DNA of 64,000 nucleotides from Aequorivita iocasae (GCF_016757735.1 NZ_CP068439.1:1302001-1366000), one strand, 5' to 3'; positions 9,037-17,232 are shown, numbered from the stretch's first letter. The notes: generated by a model from the letters alone, not told the origin. Numbers and translations: made by a program.

Positions 9037-9153
9037 GTTTGCCATTCAGTATTATTGTATGTGATAGGGAAAGATTCTCAATCTTTTTTCGTTGCCATAC
9101 CCTAACCATTTCCCATTCCCCTTGCAATAGCTTGTTTTTCTTATGATGCTCCT

Positions 9154-9195
9154 GTCCGTATCGGAGAAAACTGCGTCCGTATCGGAGAAAACTAT
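9154..9195 (+). repeat. 21-bp tandem repeat array A (2 units)
   Basis: Two adjacent 21-bp units, each GTC then CGTATCGGAGA then AAACTGC (the second ends AACTAT). It is the first and shortest of three neighbouring arrays with the same period and overall plan. Confidence 0.9.
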
Positions 9196-9216
9196 CATAA
9201 CTTTAAAATGATTTCG

Positions 9217-9240
9217 TACCCTGAGCGGAGTCGAAGGGTA
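9217..9240. repeat. Dispersed GAGCGNAGTCGAAG hairpin repeat (copy 1)
   Basis: TACCCT (9217-9222) and AGGGTA (9235-9240) form a perfect 6-bp stem around GAGCGGAGTCGA. The loop core recurs at three other intergenic sites in this window, as a short REP-like element. It lies between arrays A and B. Confidence 0.75.
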
Positions 9241-9282
9241 GGACAATCAAAAGAAATTGATGTTTCCACATAAAATCCGCAC

Positions 9283-9437
9283 CGTATCGGTTAGAACACC
9301 TGTCGTATAGGTTAGAGTTGGCGTCGTATAGGTTAGAGTTGGTGTCGTATCGGTTAGAACTAGCGTCGTATAGGTTAGAGTAAGCGTCGTATCGGTTAGA
9401 ACTGCCGTCGTATCGGTTAGAATAAGCGTCGTATAGG
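9283..9437 (+). repeat. 21-bp tandem repeat array B (7 units plus 8 bp)
   Basis: Seven 21-bp units begin at 9283, 9304, 9325, 9346, 9367, 9388 and 9409, plus a partial unit at 9430-9437. In the register used for array C each unit is GTC, then GTAT[C/A]GGT, then TAGA and a variable tail (ACTGCC, GTTGGC, ATAAGC and others). The array is followed by ACAGGGTGAATAA. Confidence 0.92.
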
Positions 9438-9469
9438 ACAGGGTGAATAATTTTACGAATAGAGTATTC

Positions 9470-9736
9470 ATCTGCACGCATAGACTTGGCGTCTCCACGG
9501 ATGGAGTTAGCGTCTGCACAGATAGAATTGCCGTCTGCACTCATAGAGTTAGCGTCTGCGCATATAGAATTGCCGTCTGCACGCATAGAACTGCCGTCTG
9601 CACGCATAGAGTTAGCGTCTGCACGCATAGAACTGCCGTCTGCACGCATAGAATTGCCGTCTGCACGCATAGAACTGCCGTCTGCACTCATAGAGTTAGC
9701 GTCTGCACGCATAGAATTGCCGTCTGCACGCATAGG
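9470..9736 (+). repeat. 21-bp tandem repeat array C (12 units plus 15 bp)
   Basis: Twelve 21-bp units start at 9470 and every 21 bp to 9701, with a partial unit at 9722-9736. Each is GTC, then TGCACGCA (minor variants), then TAGA plus one of three main tails: ACTGCC, ATTGCC or GTTAGC. Units starting at 9533 and 9680 are identical minor variants (TGCACTCA). The array ends in AGGGTGAATAA, as array B does. There are no spacers, so it is not a CRISPR. Every frame stays open across it because 21 is a multiple of 3, which creates long but meaningless reading frames. Confidence 0.93.
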
Positions 9737-9805
9737 GTGAATAAATAAATTTAGGGTAAAACGAAGCGAACGGCCAAAGGCCAAGGGCTAAAAGCAAAAA
9801 CCGCC

Positions 9806-11071
9806 CTACACCTTAAGGTAGAAGGTAAACTTGAACGAAATATTATCTGAGAATTTTGGAAGGTTGTAGTAACCGTAGCGGTAAGCCGCACTAAGCCCAA
9901 ACCCAAAGAGAATTTTATTTATTTCAAAACCAGTTTCGTTATAAAGCTGGTCCAGCGTATCAAAAGGGATTCCAAAATGTTGGTCCCTATTGCTCATATC
10001 GCCCAGGGCATGGCGCGTAATCAGCACCAGCTCCGGCTTCCATTTTTCCGTAAGCTTGAATCTGCGCAAACTGTGCTTTACCTGTAGCGTAGTAAGCCTA
10101 TCCGAAAAGAATTCACCAAAATACATCGTCTCAAAGCTCTGCACACCCGCCACCGAAAAACGCTGCAACACCTCATCTTTAGTAGGTTGGTTAGGGTAGG
10201 AGTGAAACAAATGCGTAAGTGGAACATCGCCCGTTGCCAAAGACCCTTCCAAAAGTATGTTGGTAGAAGAGAGGTCTGTGCGTTTTATATAATAATCCAA
10301 CTTTAGCCCAAATTTTGTATAGTTAAAATCGCTTTCCACCACACCTTTAACCCCTTGGGTAATCTGCGCACTTATCTTTGGAAAACCATCAAAATATTCC
10401 TTGGTGCCATCTTCATTAGTAAAGAAATTTGTTTTCGGACTTATCCTGACAGAAACCGTAGCTTCGGCTAACTGGTAATCTCTATAGGGCACGCCGTCGT
10501 TTATGTAGTAATAATTTTCAATATTTTCCACATTGCTGAGTTCCAAGCGAACTTCTGCCAAAATTTTCGGCGAAAGCTCACTTGCAATGCTCGTAAACCA
10601 TTTTCGGTATTTATAAAATTGGGTGATATTGACTAGTCGCGGTTCAAAAATGGAATAGACACGGGCATCGGTCAAATAATCAAAAGTTCCAATTTCTTTT
10701 ACATCATCGGCATAATATACACTCACCCAAGCTTTCTTTTCTTTATTTACACGCGCACTTACGCCTACCCCGTATTTTGAGGTTTTATCCTTAAAGCCAT
10801 ACGCATAATAACCGCCAAGTTTGTAGTTTTTAAAAAGCTTATCATTGGTAAGTCCCCCAATACCCAAACGCAATCCTTCGTAATTGTTCAGTTTAATTAA
10901 GGTTTTCAGGTCAATGTCAAAAAACCCCACGGGATAATACCCTGAAGAAAGTGGATGGTCTTTTTTGTCTTCAACCCCTGCGATGGTATCCTTGTCTGTT
11001 TTTATAGCCGGTTCCTGCGCAAAGGCAAAGATGGCAATACTGAAAAAGACAGGAAAAAGAAGTTTTCGCAT
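9806..11071 (-). CDS. DUF5686-type outer-membrane barrel protein (short form)
   Basis: A protein of 421 residues with a Sec signal peptide (cleavage near FAFAQ). The remainder is rich in alternating aromatic strands and ends in a barrel strand NISFKFTFYLKV. Sequences such as SARVNKEKKAWVSVYYADD and NNYEGLRLGIGG resemble the C-terminal barrel of DUF5686 proteins, which are normally about 800 residues with an N-terminal carboxypeptidase-like regulatory domain. Here that N-terminal half is absent, yet a signal peptide is present, so it looks like a naturally short version rather than a fragment. It is downstream of frr, separated by a hairpin. Role unknown; outer-membrane location inferred. Confidence 0.72.
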   Translation of the reverse strand: MRKLLFPVFFSIAIFAFAQEPAIKTDKDTIAGVEDKKDHPLSSGYYPVGFFDIDLKTLIKLNNYEGLRLGIGGLTNDKLFKNYKLGGYYAYGFKDKTSKYGVGVSARVNKEKKAWVSVYYADDVKEIGTFDYLTDARVYSIFEPRLVNITQFYKYRKWFTSIASELSPKILAEVRLELSNVENIENYYYINDGVPYRDYQLAEATVSVRISPKTNFFTNEDGTKEYFDGFPKISAQITQGVKGVVESDFNYTKFGLKLDYYIKRTDLSSTNILLEGSLATGDVPLTHLFHSYPNQPTKDEVLQRFSVAGVQSFETMYFGEFFSDRLTTLQVKHSLRRFKLTEKWKPELVLITRHALGDMSNRDQHFGIPFDTLDQLYNETGFEINKILFGFGLSAAYRYGYYNLPKFSDNISFKFTFYLKV

Positions 11072-11109
11072 TCGGAAGGGTTAGTTTTTAACCATTTAAA
11101 AGTAAAGAG

Positions 11110-11131
11110 AAAGCGGCTATTATGCCGCTTT
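11110..11131. terminator. Hairpin terminator after frr
   Basis: AAAGCGGC (11110-11117) pairs with GCCGCTTT (11124-11131) around a 6-nt loop, with a T-rich side on both strands. It lies 29 bp after the frr stop and would end the pyrH-frr unit. Confidence 0.7.
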
Positions 11132-11159
11132 ATTATATTTAGTTTAACGAAAATGTGGG

Positions 11160-11714
11160 TTACACCGTCATTATTTCCTTTTCTTTCTTGGCCAGGATTT
11201 CATCAATCTTTTTAATGTGCGCATCAGTCATTTCTTGTATGTCGTCTTCAAGGCTTTTTTTCAAATCTTCTGAAATATCCAACCCTTTTATGTCTTGGTT
11301 AGCAACCTTTCTATCGTTACGTACACCAATTTTTGCTTCTTCTGCAGCAGCTTTGGCTTGTTTTGCCAACTCCCTTCTGCGTTCTTCGGTTAGGGGCGGC
11401 ACGTTAATAATTACACTTTCACCATTGTTCATAGGGTTAAAACCAATATTGGCAAGATGGATTCCACGCTCTATTTCAGGGATCATTTGCTTTTCCCAAG
11501 GCTGTATGCTAATGGTCATTCCGTCAGGAGTGCTCACGTTTGCCACTTGGCTCAATGGCGTAGGGCTGCCATAATAATCTACCATTACGCTACCCACCAT
11601 AGATGGTGAAGCCTTTCCGGCACGAATGTTTACCAATTCCTTTTCAAGATGCTTTAGCGCCTTGCCCATAGCTTCTTTGGTGCCTTCAATTATAATATCT
11701 ATTTCGTCTTCCAT
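11160..11714 (-). CDS. frr: Ribosome recycling factor
   Basis: A protein of 184 residues, the usual size of RRF. The three-helix-bundle and beta-domain sequence is conserved: LEKELVNIRAGKASPSMVGS, PLSQVANVSTPDGMTISIQPW, and NGESVIINVPPLTEERRRELAKQAK. With EF-G it splits post-termination ribosomes. It follows pyrH by 49 bp on the same strand, the conserved bacterial order. Confidence 0.97.
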   Translation of the reverse strand: MEDEIDIIIEGTKEAMGKALKHLEKELVNIRAGKASPSMVGSVMVDYYGSPTPLSQVANVSTPDGMTISIQPWEKQMIPEIERGIHLANIGFNPMNNGESVIINVPPLTEERRRELAKQAKAAAEEAKIGVRNDRKVANQDIKGLDISEDLKKSLEDDIQEMTDAHIKKIDEILAKKEKEIMTV

Positions 11715-11763
11715 AACATGCCCGCGAAAACGGGTATCTTTTGATTAAACTTAAATTATTTTT

Positions 11764-12471
11764 CTACAAATTCACTTTAGTGCCAATCTTTTCACCGGAA
11801 ACAACTTTTAAAAGATTCCCTTTTGTATTCATATCAAAAACAATGATTGGCAATTCATTTTCTTGGCTTAAAGTGAAAGCCGTTGTATCCATTACTTTTA
11901 ACCCTTTTTGCAGCACATCCTCAAAACTGATAAAATCAAATTTTGTTGCCTGCTTGTCCTTTTCAGGGTCGCTGGTGTAAATACCATCCACGCGGGTCCC
12001 CTTCAAAATCACATCTGCGCCAATCTCAATAGCTCTTAAAACCGCTGCGGAATCTGTTGTAAAATAAGGATTCCCTGTACCGCCCCCAAAAATAACTACG
12101 CGGCCTTTCTCCAAATGTCTAATTGCTTTTCTGCGAATAAATGGCTCTGCAACCTCATTAATGTTAATCGCGCTCTGTAAGCGTGTGGGCACATCTTCAT
12201 TTTCCAAAGCACTCTGCAGCGCAAGCCCGTTGATTACGGTAGCGAGCATCCCCATATGGTCACCCTGCACGCGATCCATACCGCTGCTGGCTCCCGCCAA
12301 ACCTCTAAAGATATTTCCGCCGCCAATAACAATGGCCACTTCCACGCCTTTATCGGTTATTTGTTTTATTTCGTGGGCGTATTCCTTAAGTCGAACGGCA
12401 TCTATTCCGTATTGCTGTTCGCCCATCAAGGCCTCGCCGGAAAGTTTTAAAAGAATTCTTTTGTACTGCAT
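11764..12471 (-). CDS. pyrH: UMP kinase
   Basis: A protein of 235 residues from the ATG at 12471 ([15 protein letters not shown]). An upstream in-frame ATG at 12492 would add seven residues but the family begins at the chosen site. It belongs to the amino-acid kinase fold: the N-terminal phosphate-binding KLSGEAL, the glycine-rich [11 protein letters not shown], and [33 protein letters not shown]. It phosphorylates UMP to UDP in pyrimidine nucleotide synthesis. It forms an operon with frr downstream. Confidence 0.96.
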   Translation of the reverse strand: MQYKRILLKLSGEALMGEQQYGIDAVRLKEYAHEIKQITDKGVEVAIVIGGGNIFRGLAGASSGMDRVQGDHMGMLATVINGLALQSALENEDVPTRLQSAININEVAEPFIRRKAIRHLEKGRVVIFGGGTGNPYFTTDSAAVLRAIEIGADVILKGTRVDGIYTSDPEKDKQATKFDFISFEDVLQKGLKVMDTTAFTLSQENELPIIVFDMNTKGNLLKVVSGEKIGTKVNL

Positions 12472-12653
12472 AGTTTGGGTTTGCTGTGGCAAAAATAAAG
12501 AAAATTATTGATGCTATGGAAGGAATTAAAAAAGTAGTTTTTCTATTTATAAGTACGCAACTGCAAAAAAAGTTTGGGTTTATTGATGACATTCGGCTTC
12601 GGTATACGATGTAAGCATGTTCAGAAAGATATAATCCTTAAAATTTCAAAATT

Positions 12654-14048
12654 ATGAAAGCAATCTTACTTTATTTTTTTCTTGGGGCTACTACATTGAT
12701 GATTTCCCAAAATACAGGAAAACTATTACCTCCATCAAGCCCTTCATTTCATCCTGCAAATATTCAAAAAACAGAGTGTATTACCGATTCGCAACGGCAA
12801 GAGTTGCGGGAGAAAATAGCGATGAATAAGCAATTAATACTTCAGAAAAACCCAAACGCATTTCATCGTAGCAGTGCATCACCTTTGTTTATTTTGCCAA
12901 TTCGTCCCAAAGCGGGCTTTGATGATTACGGGTATCACATTGTAAACAATCAAGTGGACCACGACCCAACTCCCAACGGAAACCTTTTGGATTATGAATG
13001 TGGTGAACGAACTTATGATTGGAGCAATGGCAACCATGAAGGTACAGATTATGTACTTTGGCCTTACCCCTGGAAACGCATGCAGGAAGAAATCATGGAA
13101 GTTATTGCCGCAGCGCCAGGAATTATTATCGATAAACGCGATGGCAACTTTGACTTAAATTGTGAAAACAACGGAAATCCAAATTGGAACGGTATCATCA
13201 TAGAGCATTCAGACGGTTCGCAGGCATGGTATTGGCATTTTAAGGATGGAGCCATCACTTCAAAAAACATTGGCGATACCGTTGCAGAAGGCGAATATTT
13301 GGGCGCTGCGGGCAGCTCTGGTAGTAGCACAATTCCTCATTTGCATTTTGAAATCTATGATGCAAACAATAACTTGATAGATCCATATGAAGGGCCTTGC
13401 AATAACATGAATGCGGAGAGTTGGTTTGTGAATCAGCCAGATTATTACGTTCCCGAGATTAATCGACTTTCTACCCACAATTCAAACAATTTTGATGATG
13501 AATGTGGCGTGGTGGAGAATACCTATGAAGAACTTAATTTTGAACCTGGAGAATCGGTTTATTTTAGAATCTTTTATAGAGATATTCAAACTGACAGTGA
13601 TACCCATATAGTCGTTAAAAAACCCGATAATTCTGTGTTGTATGATTATGTGTTTACATCGCCTTGGCCTTTTTACACAGGTGCCTATGCCCAATGGGAA
13701 TACCCAGTGGATGGCAGCTGGCCAGATGGAGTCTATACAATTACTGCTGAATTTGGAGGAAAAACCTATGAAACTATCTTTGGCGTAAATACAAATTTAG
13801 GTGTTGAAGAATTGGAACCTTCAAATATTTCAATTTATCCAAACCCTACAACTAATAAGTTGAATATTAAAGCCGATTCAAAAATTGAAAGTATTATTCT
13901 TTATGATCTCTTGGGAAGAAAAGTAGTGGAAAGCATTCCTTTAGCTGAAAATACCGAACTGAATATAACTTCTTTAAAAACCGGAATGTACGTAGCCGTA
14001 ATTACTACTGAAGGGAAAAGAACTATAAGAAAAATTGTAAAGGAATAA
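12654..14048 (+). CDS. Secreted M23-family metallopeptidase with T9SS sorting domain
   Basis: A protein of 464 residues with a short signal peptide. The LytM/M23 zinc domain lies at about 95-255; the His and Asp of NHEGTDY and the His of PHLHFEIYD are the metal ligands, with WYWHF between. A beta-rich segment follows, and residues about 385-464 form a T9SS type A C-terminal sorting domain (ISIYPNPTTNKLNI, then LLGRKV and GMYVAVITTEGKRTIRKIVKE). The family hydrolyses peptide cross-links in cell wall or proteins. The sorting tail predicts export across the outer membrane and surface attachment or release. Single-gene unit ending at a shared hairpin. Confidence 0.93.
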   Translation: MKAILLYFFLGATTLMISQNTGKLLPPSSPSFHPANIQKTECITDSQRQELREKIAMNKQLILQKNPNAFHRSSASPLFILPIRPKAGFDDYGYHIVNNQVDHDPTPNGNLLDYECGERTYDWSNGNHEGTDYVLWPYPWKRMQEEIMEVIAAAPGIIIDKRDGNFDLNCENNGNPNWNGIIIEHSDGSQAWYWHFKDGAITSKNIGDTVAEGEYLGAAGSSGSSTIPHLHFEIYDANNNLIDPYEGPCNNMNAESWFVNQPDYYVPEINRLSTHNSNNFDDECGVVENTYEELNFEPGESVYFRIFYRDIQTDSDTHIVVKKPDNSVLYDYVFTSPWPFYTGAYAQWEYPVDGSWPDGVYTITAEFGGKTYETIFGVNTNLGVEELEPSNISIYPNPTTNKLNIKADSKIESIILYDLLGRKVVESIPLAENTELNITSLKTGMYVAVITTEGKRTIRKIVKE

Positions 14049-14092
14049 TTTTTTAATAAAATGACAAAAATATTCATATAGCTTGAAAGCAA

Positions 14093-14122
14093 AAAAGAGG
14101 CTGATTGATTTCAGCCTCTTTT
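14093..14122. terminator. Bidirectional terminator between the M23 gene and tsf
   Basis: AAAAGAGGCTGA (14093-14104) pairs perfectly with TCAGCCTCTTTT (14111-14122) around a 6-nt loop. It lies between convergent genes and can end both. Confidence 0.88.
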
Positions 14123-14143
14123 CATTTAAAATATGCGTATAGC

Positions 14144-15109
14144 TTACGCCAAAGAAACTCTCTTAAAGCCTACAATTTCTACATCGCCATACGTTTTTAC
14201 GTACTCTGCAACGCTCTTTTTGTCGTCTTTAATAAAGTTTTGGTCAAGCAACGCTTTTTCGTGGTCAAGCGTAGTATTGTCGCTAATAAAACGCTCAATT
14301 TTACCCGGAAGGATTTTGTCCCAGATTTGCTCTGGCTTGCCTTCGGCTTTCAATTCAGCTTTTGCATCAGCTTCAGCTTGCGCCAAAACCTCTGGCGTCA
14401 ATTGTGCTCTTGAAATATACTTAGGTACGTTTTTAAGGGTTTTTCCCAAACGGCCCAATTCAATATTTTCTTTTTCGATTACTGCAATTCTTGCCTCGGT
14501 TTCAGAAGCCACAAATTCCGGATCAAAATCTTTGTAAGAAAGGGTAGTGGCGCCCATAGATGCAACTTGCATAGAAACGTCCTTTGCCAATTCATCAGCA
14601 TTATCAACTTTCTTGGAAAGACCTGTTAAAGCAGCAATCTTGTTGCCGTGAACGTAAGAACCTACGAATGGAGCTTCCAAAATTTCGTAACCACCAATCT
14701 CGATTTTTTCACCGATCACACCAGTTTGCTCAGTAAGTTTTTCAGCAACGGTCATTCCCCCAAAATCTGCAGCCAAAAACTCATCTTTTGAAGAAGTGTT
14801 TAAAGCAATTTCTGCCATTTTGTTTGCCATTTCAACGTAAGAATCGTTTTTCGCAACAAAATCAGTTTCACAGTTCAATGAAATAGCCACACCTTTTGTG
14901 TTGTCGCTGTTTACTTTTGCGGTTGCAACACCTTCACTGGAATCGCGATCTGCTCTTTTTTCAGCAATTTTCTGTCCTTTTTTTCTAAGGATAGCAATTG
15001 CTTCTTCCATATTTCCATCTGCCTCAACCAATGCCTTTTTACAGTCCATCATTCCGGCGCCGGTGGCTTGTCTTAGTTTATTTACTTCTGCGGCTGTTAT
15101 GTTTGCCAT
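14144..15109 (-). CDS. tsf: Elongation factor Ts
   Basis: A protein of 321 residues. The N-terminal UBA-like region contains TAAEVNKLRQATGAGMMDCKKAL and the EF-Tu-contacting motif TDFVAKND is present. It exchanges GDP for GTP on EF-Tu. It has the longer two-subdomain core typical of Bacteroidota EF-Ts. It is downstream of rpsB, the nearly universal rpsB-tsf order, with a 98-bp gap that contains a terminator-like hairpin. Confidence 0.97.
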   Translation of the reverse strand: MANITAAEVNKLRQATGAGMMDCKKALVEADGNMEEAIAILRKKGQKIAEKRADRDSSEGVATAKVNSDNTKGVAISLNCETDFVAKNDSYVEMANKMAEIALNTSSKDEFLAADFGGMTVAEKLTEQTGVIGEKIEIGGYEILEAPFVGSYVHGNKIAALTGLSKKVDNADELAKDVSMQVASMGATTLSYKDFDPEFVASETEARIAVIEKENIELGRLGKTLKNVPKYISRAQLTPEVLAQAEADAKAELKAEGKPEQIWDKILPGKIERFISDNTTLDHEKALLDQNFIKDDKKSVAEYVKTYGDVEIVGFKRVSLA

Positions 15110-15139
15110 TTTTATAAATTTTTAAAAGTTTTTAATTAA

Positions 15140-15188
15140 AAAAGTCGTCCAATTAATTTTCAACACAGAAAAGAACCAAACGACTTTT
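15140..15188 (-). promoter_or_regulatory. Terminator-like hairpin between rpsB and tsf
   Basis: On the minus strand AAAAGTCG (15188-15181) pairs with CGACTTTT (15147-15140), followed by more T. The loop is long (33 nt). It could partly terminate transcription so that S2 and EF-Ts are made in different amounts; that effect is inference. Confidence 0.45.
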
Positions 15189-15207
15189 AGATTTTAAGAT
15201 ATCGTTA

Positions 15208-16101
15208 TTATTCTTCTTCGTTAAGAATTTGCTTTTTCGATTTTTGACGTACAGGCTGTTTTGCCTCTTTCATATCTTCTACGTCCTCTTCGTCAGTTGA
15301 AGGAACTTCAGCCTTTACTTTTTTGGCTGGTTTGGCTTCCTTGTCCTTTTTAGGCGCTTTTGCCTTTTTTGCCATTCCTTCTTCATCGTCGTTATCGTCA
15401 TCACTGCCAGCTTTTCTTTCAGAAAGCCCTTCAATAATAGCTTCCGAAACAAAATTCATAATGCTTTCGATAGATTTTGAAGCATCATCGTTAGATGGGA
15501 TTACGTAATCAATAACGCGTGGGTCACTGTTGGTATCGACCATTGCGAAGATTGGAATGTTCAATTTCATAGCCTCTGCAACTGCAATGTGCTCGCGGGT
15601 TGTGTCAACTACAAAAAGTGCTGCGGGAAGACGGCTCATATCAGAAATGGAACCTAAGTTCTTTTCCAATTTAGCACGAAGACGGTCAACTGCCAAACGC
15701 TCTTTCTTAGAAAGGGTGTTGAAGGTTCCATCTTGCTTCATTCTATCAATAGAAGCCATTTTCTTAACGGCTTTACGGATAGTTACAAAGTTGGTAAGCA
15801 TACCACCGGGCCATCTTTCAGTGATGTAGGGCATGTTTGCATTCTTTGCTTTTTCAGCAACAATGTCTTTTGCTTGTTTTTTGGTAGCTACAAAAAGAAT
15901 TTTGCGCCCACTGGCTGCAATTTTTTTAAGGGCTTCATTGGCCTCTTGGATTTTTGCAGCGGTCTTGTAAAGGTTGATAATGTGGATCCCGTTGCGCTCC
16001 ATATAGATATACGGCGCCATGTTTGGGTTCCATTTGCGGGTTAGGTGGCCAAAGTGCACACCAGCTTCAAGTAAGTCTTTTACTTCTACTTTTTTTGCCA
16101 T
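15208..16101 (-). CDS. rpsB: 30S ribosomal protein S2 with charged C-terminal extension
   Basis: A protein of 297 residues. Residues 1 to about 232 are the normal S2 fold (LLEAGVHFGHLTRKWNPNM, ITERWPGGMLTNF, DTNSDPRVIDYVIPSNDDASKSI). The last 65 or so residues form a Lys/Glu/Asp-rich tail absent from standard 230-250-residue S2, probably disordered on the ribosome surface. Upstream lies a leader with two small hairpins. Operon with tsf. Confidence 0.97.
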   Translation of the reverse strand: MAKKVEVKDLLEAGVHFGHLTRKWNPNMAPYIYMERNGIHIINLYKTAAKIQEANEALKKIAASGRKILFVATKKQAKDIVAEKAKNANMPYITERWPGGMLTNFVTIRKAVKKMASIDRMKQDGTFNTLSKKERLAVDRLRAKLEKNLGSISDMSRLPAALFVVDTTREHIAVAEAMKLNIPIFAMVDTNSDPRVIDYVIPSNDDASKSIESIMNFVSEAIIEGLSERKAGSDDDNDDEEGMAKKAKAPKKDKEAKPAKKVKAEVPSTDEEDVEDMKEAKQPVRQKSKKQILNEEE

Positions 16102-16155
16102 TTTGTTTTAGTTTACGTTCTGTGAAAGGATAGCAACCGCTTCTATAAGAATTTG

Positions 16156-16189
16156 GTTTAGATGCTAAACTAACTCCGCCAAAGACGGA
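16156..16189 (-). promoter_or_regulatory. Candidate structured leader of rpsB
   Basis: Two adjacent small inverted repeats precede rpsB: GTTTA/TAAAC (16156-16160 with 16166-16170) and TCCG/CGGA (16175-16178 with 16186-16189). Ribosomal operons often carry autoregulatory leaders, but I cannot match this to a known family. The 5-bp and 4-bp stems are short. Confidence 0.3.
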
Positions 16190-16242
16190 TAACAGCTTTT
16201 TTTAATTAATAATGAATATGAACTTAAAATTGTGCGGTGCCT

Positions 16243-16265
16243 CACTTCGACTTCGCTCAGTGAAC
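16243..16265 (-). repeat. Dispersed GAGCGNAGTCGAAG repeat (copy 2)
   Basis: On the minus strand the core TGAGCGAAGTCGAAG is flanked by TTCAC and TGAG. Longer flanks 16232-16239 and 16268-16275 also pair imperfectly, giving a larger hairpin. It is in the rpsI-rpsB gap. Confidence 0.7.
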
Positions 16266-16294
16266 GACACCACACAAGTATTTTTATAAATCGG

Positions 16295-16315
16295 TTGCTG
16301 AGCGCAGCCGAAGCA
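16295..16315 (+). repeat. Dispersed GAGCGNAGTCGAAG repeat (copy 3)
   Basis: TGCTGAGCGCAGCCGAAGCA is a diverged copy in opposite orientation to copy 2, ending exactly at the rpsI stop codon. Its TGCT/AGCA ends can pair. Confidence 0.65.
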
Positions 16316-16702
16316 TTAACGTTTAGAGAACTGGAATTTCTTACGCGCTTTCTTCTGTCCGAATTTCTTGCGCTCTACCATTCTTGGGTCTCTTGTCAGC
16401 AAACCTTCTGGTTTAAGGATGCCACGATTTTCATCGTTAAGCTCGCACATAGCGCGGGAAATTGCAAGACGAATGGCTTCTGCCTGCCCTGTGATTCCAC
16501 CTCCAAATACATTTACTGAAATATCGAAAGACTTTTCGTTATCGGTAAGTGTTAAAGGTTGTTTTACTTTATACTGAAGTGTTCCCGTTGGAAAGTAGTT
16601 TTCCAACTCACGCTTGTTGATGGTAATGTTTCCTTTGCCTTCTTTAAGGTACACACGTGCAACAGCGGTCTTTCTTCTGCCTATTTTGTGAATTGTCTCC
16701 AT
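16316..16702 (-). CDS. rpsI: 30S ribosomal protein S9
   Basis: A protein of 128 residues, normal size. It starts ETIHKIGRRKTAVARVYL and ends with the characteristic basic tail (RKKFGQKKARKKFQFSKR) that reaches the P-site tRNA. It overlaps rplM by one base, the conserved rplM-rpsI operon. Confidence 0.98.
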   Translation of the reverse strand: METIHKIGRRKTAVARVYLKEGKGNITINKRELENYFPTGTLQYKVKQPLTLTDNEKSFDISVNVFGGGITGQAEAIRLAISRAMCELNDENRGILKPEGLLTRDPRMVERKKFGQKKARKKFQFSKR

Positions 16703-17157
16703 TACTTGTTGTCGTTAAGGTTAATAGTTCTAGGTTTCTGTGCTTCCTGTCCGTGGTTTGCGTCTGCATACACTTTTAGGTTTCTGAACATTTCTGCGCC
16801 CAATTTGTTTTTTGGAAGCATACCTTTCACAGCTTTTTCAACAAGCCTTGCAGGGTCTTTCTTGTACATTTCTGTAGCGGTAAGGCTACGTTGCCCACCA
16901 GGATAACCTGTGTGGCGAATGTACGTTTTGTCATTCCATTTGTTGCCTGTAAGTTTTACGTTACTGGCGTTAATAATAATTACGTTATCACCACAATCTA
17001 CGTGAGGGGTGAAACTTGGCTTGTGCTTTCCACGAAGCAATTTTGCAACTTCGCTGGCAAGACGACCCAATGCCTGGCCGTCCGCATCTACTACCAACCA
17101 TTCTTTTACAACGGTATTCTTGTTAGCAGATACTGTTTTGTAACTTAATGTATCCAT
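16702..17157 (-). CDS. rplM: 50S ribosomal protein L13
   Basis: A protein of 151 residues with the L13 hallmarks: [48 protein letters not shown] and [21 protein letters not shown]. It is first in the rplM-rpsI operon behind a well-formed Bacteroidota promoter. Confidence 0.98.
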   Translation of the reverse strand: MDTLSYKTVSANKNTVVKEWLVVDADGQALGRLASEVAKLLRGKHKPSFTPHVDCGDNVIIINASNVKLTGNKWNDKTYIRHTGYPGGQRSLTATEMYKKDPARLVEKAVKGMLPKNKLGAEMFRNLKVYADANHGQEAQKPRTINLNDNK

Positions 17158-17232
17158 TAGTTTTTTGTCAATAGGTTAATAAATCATTGTTTCTCACCCT
17201 TTAAACAAAAAAGATTTTGTCTAAGAGGGGTG

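Noticed and set aside
9283-9736. CRISPR array
   Set aside because: Units are contiguous 21-bp repeats without unique spacers, and no cas genes are near.
9203-9784. Long minus-strand reading frame of 193 codons with a seven-residue repeat (SMRADGN-like)
   Set aside because: It runs through the 21-bp arrays, whose period is a multiple of three, so all frames stay open. Plus-strand frames at 9443-9748 and 9486-9740 are equally open. No protein-like non-repeat region or start context supports coding.
11155-11574. Plus-strand frame of 139 codons antisense to frr
   Set aside because: Shadow of frr, Ser-rich composition typical of antisense translation.
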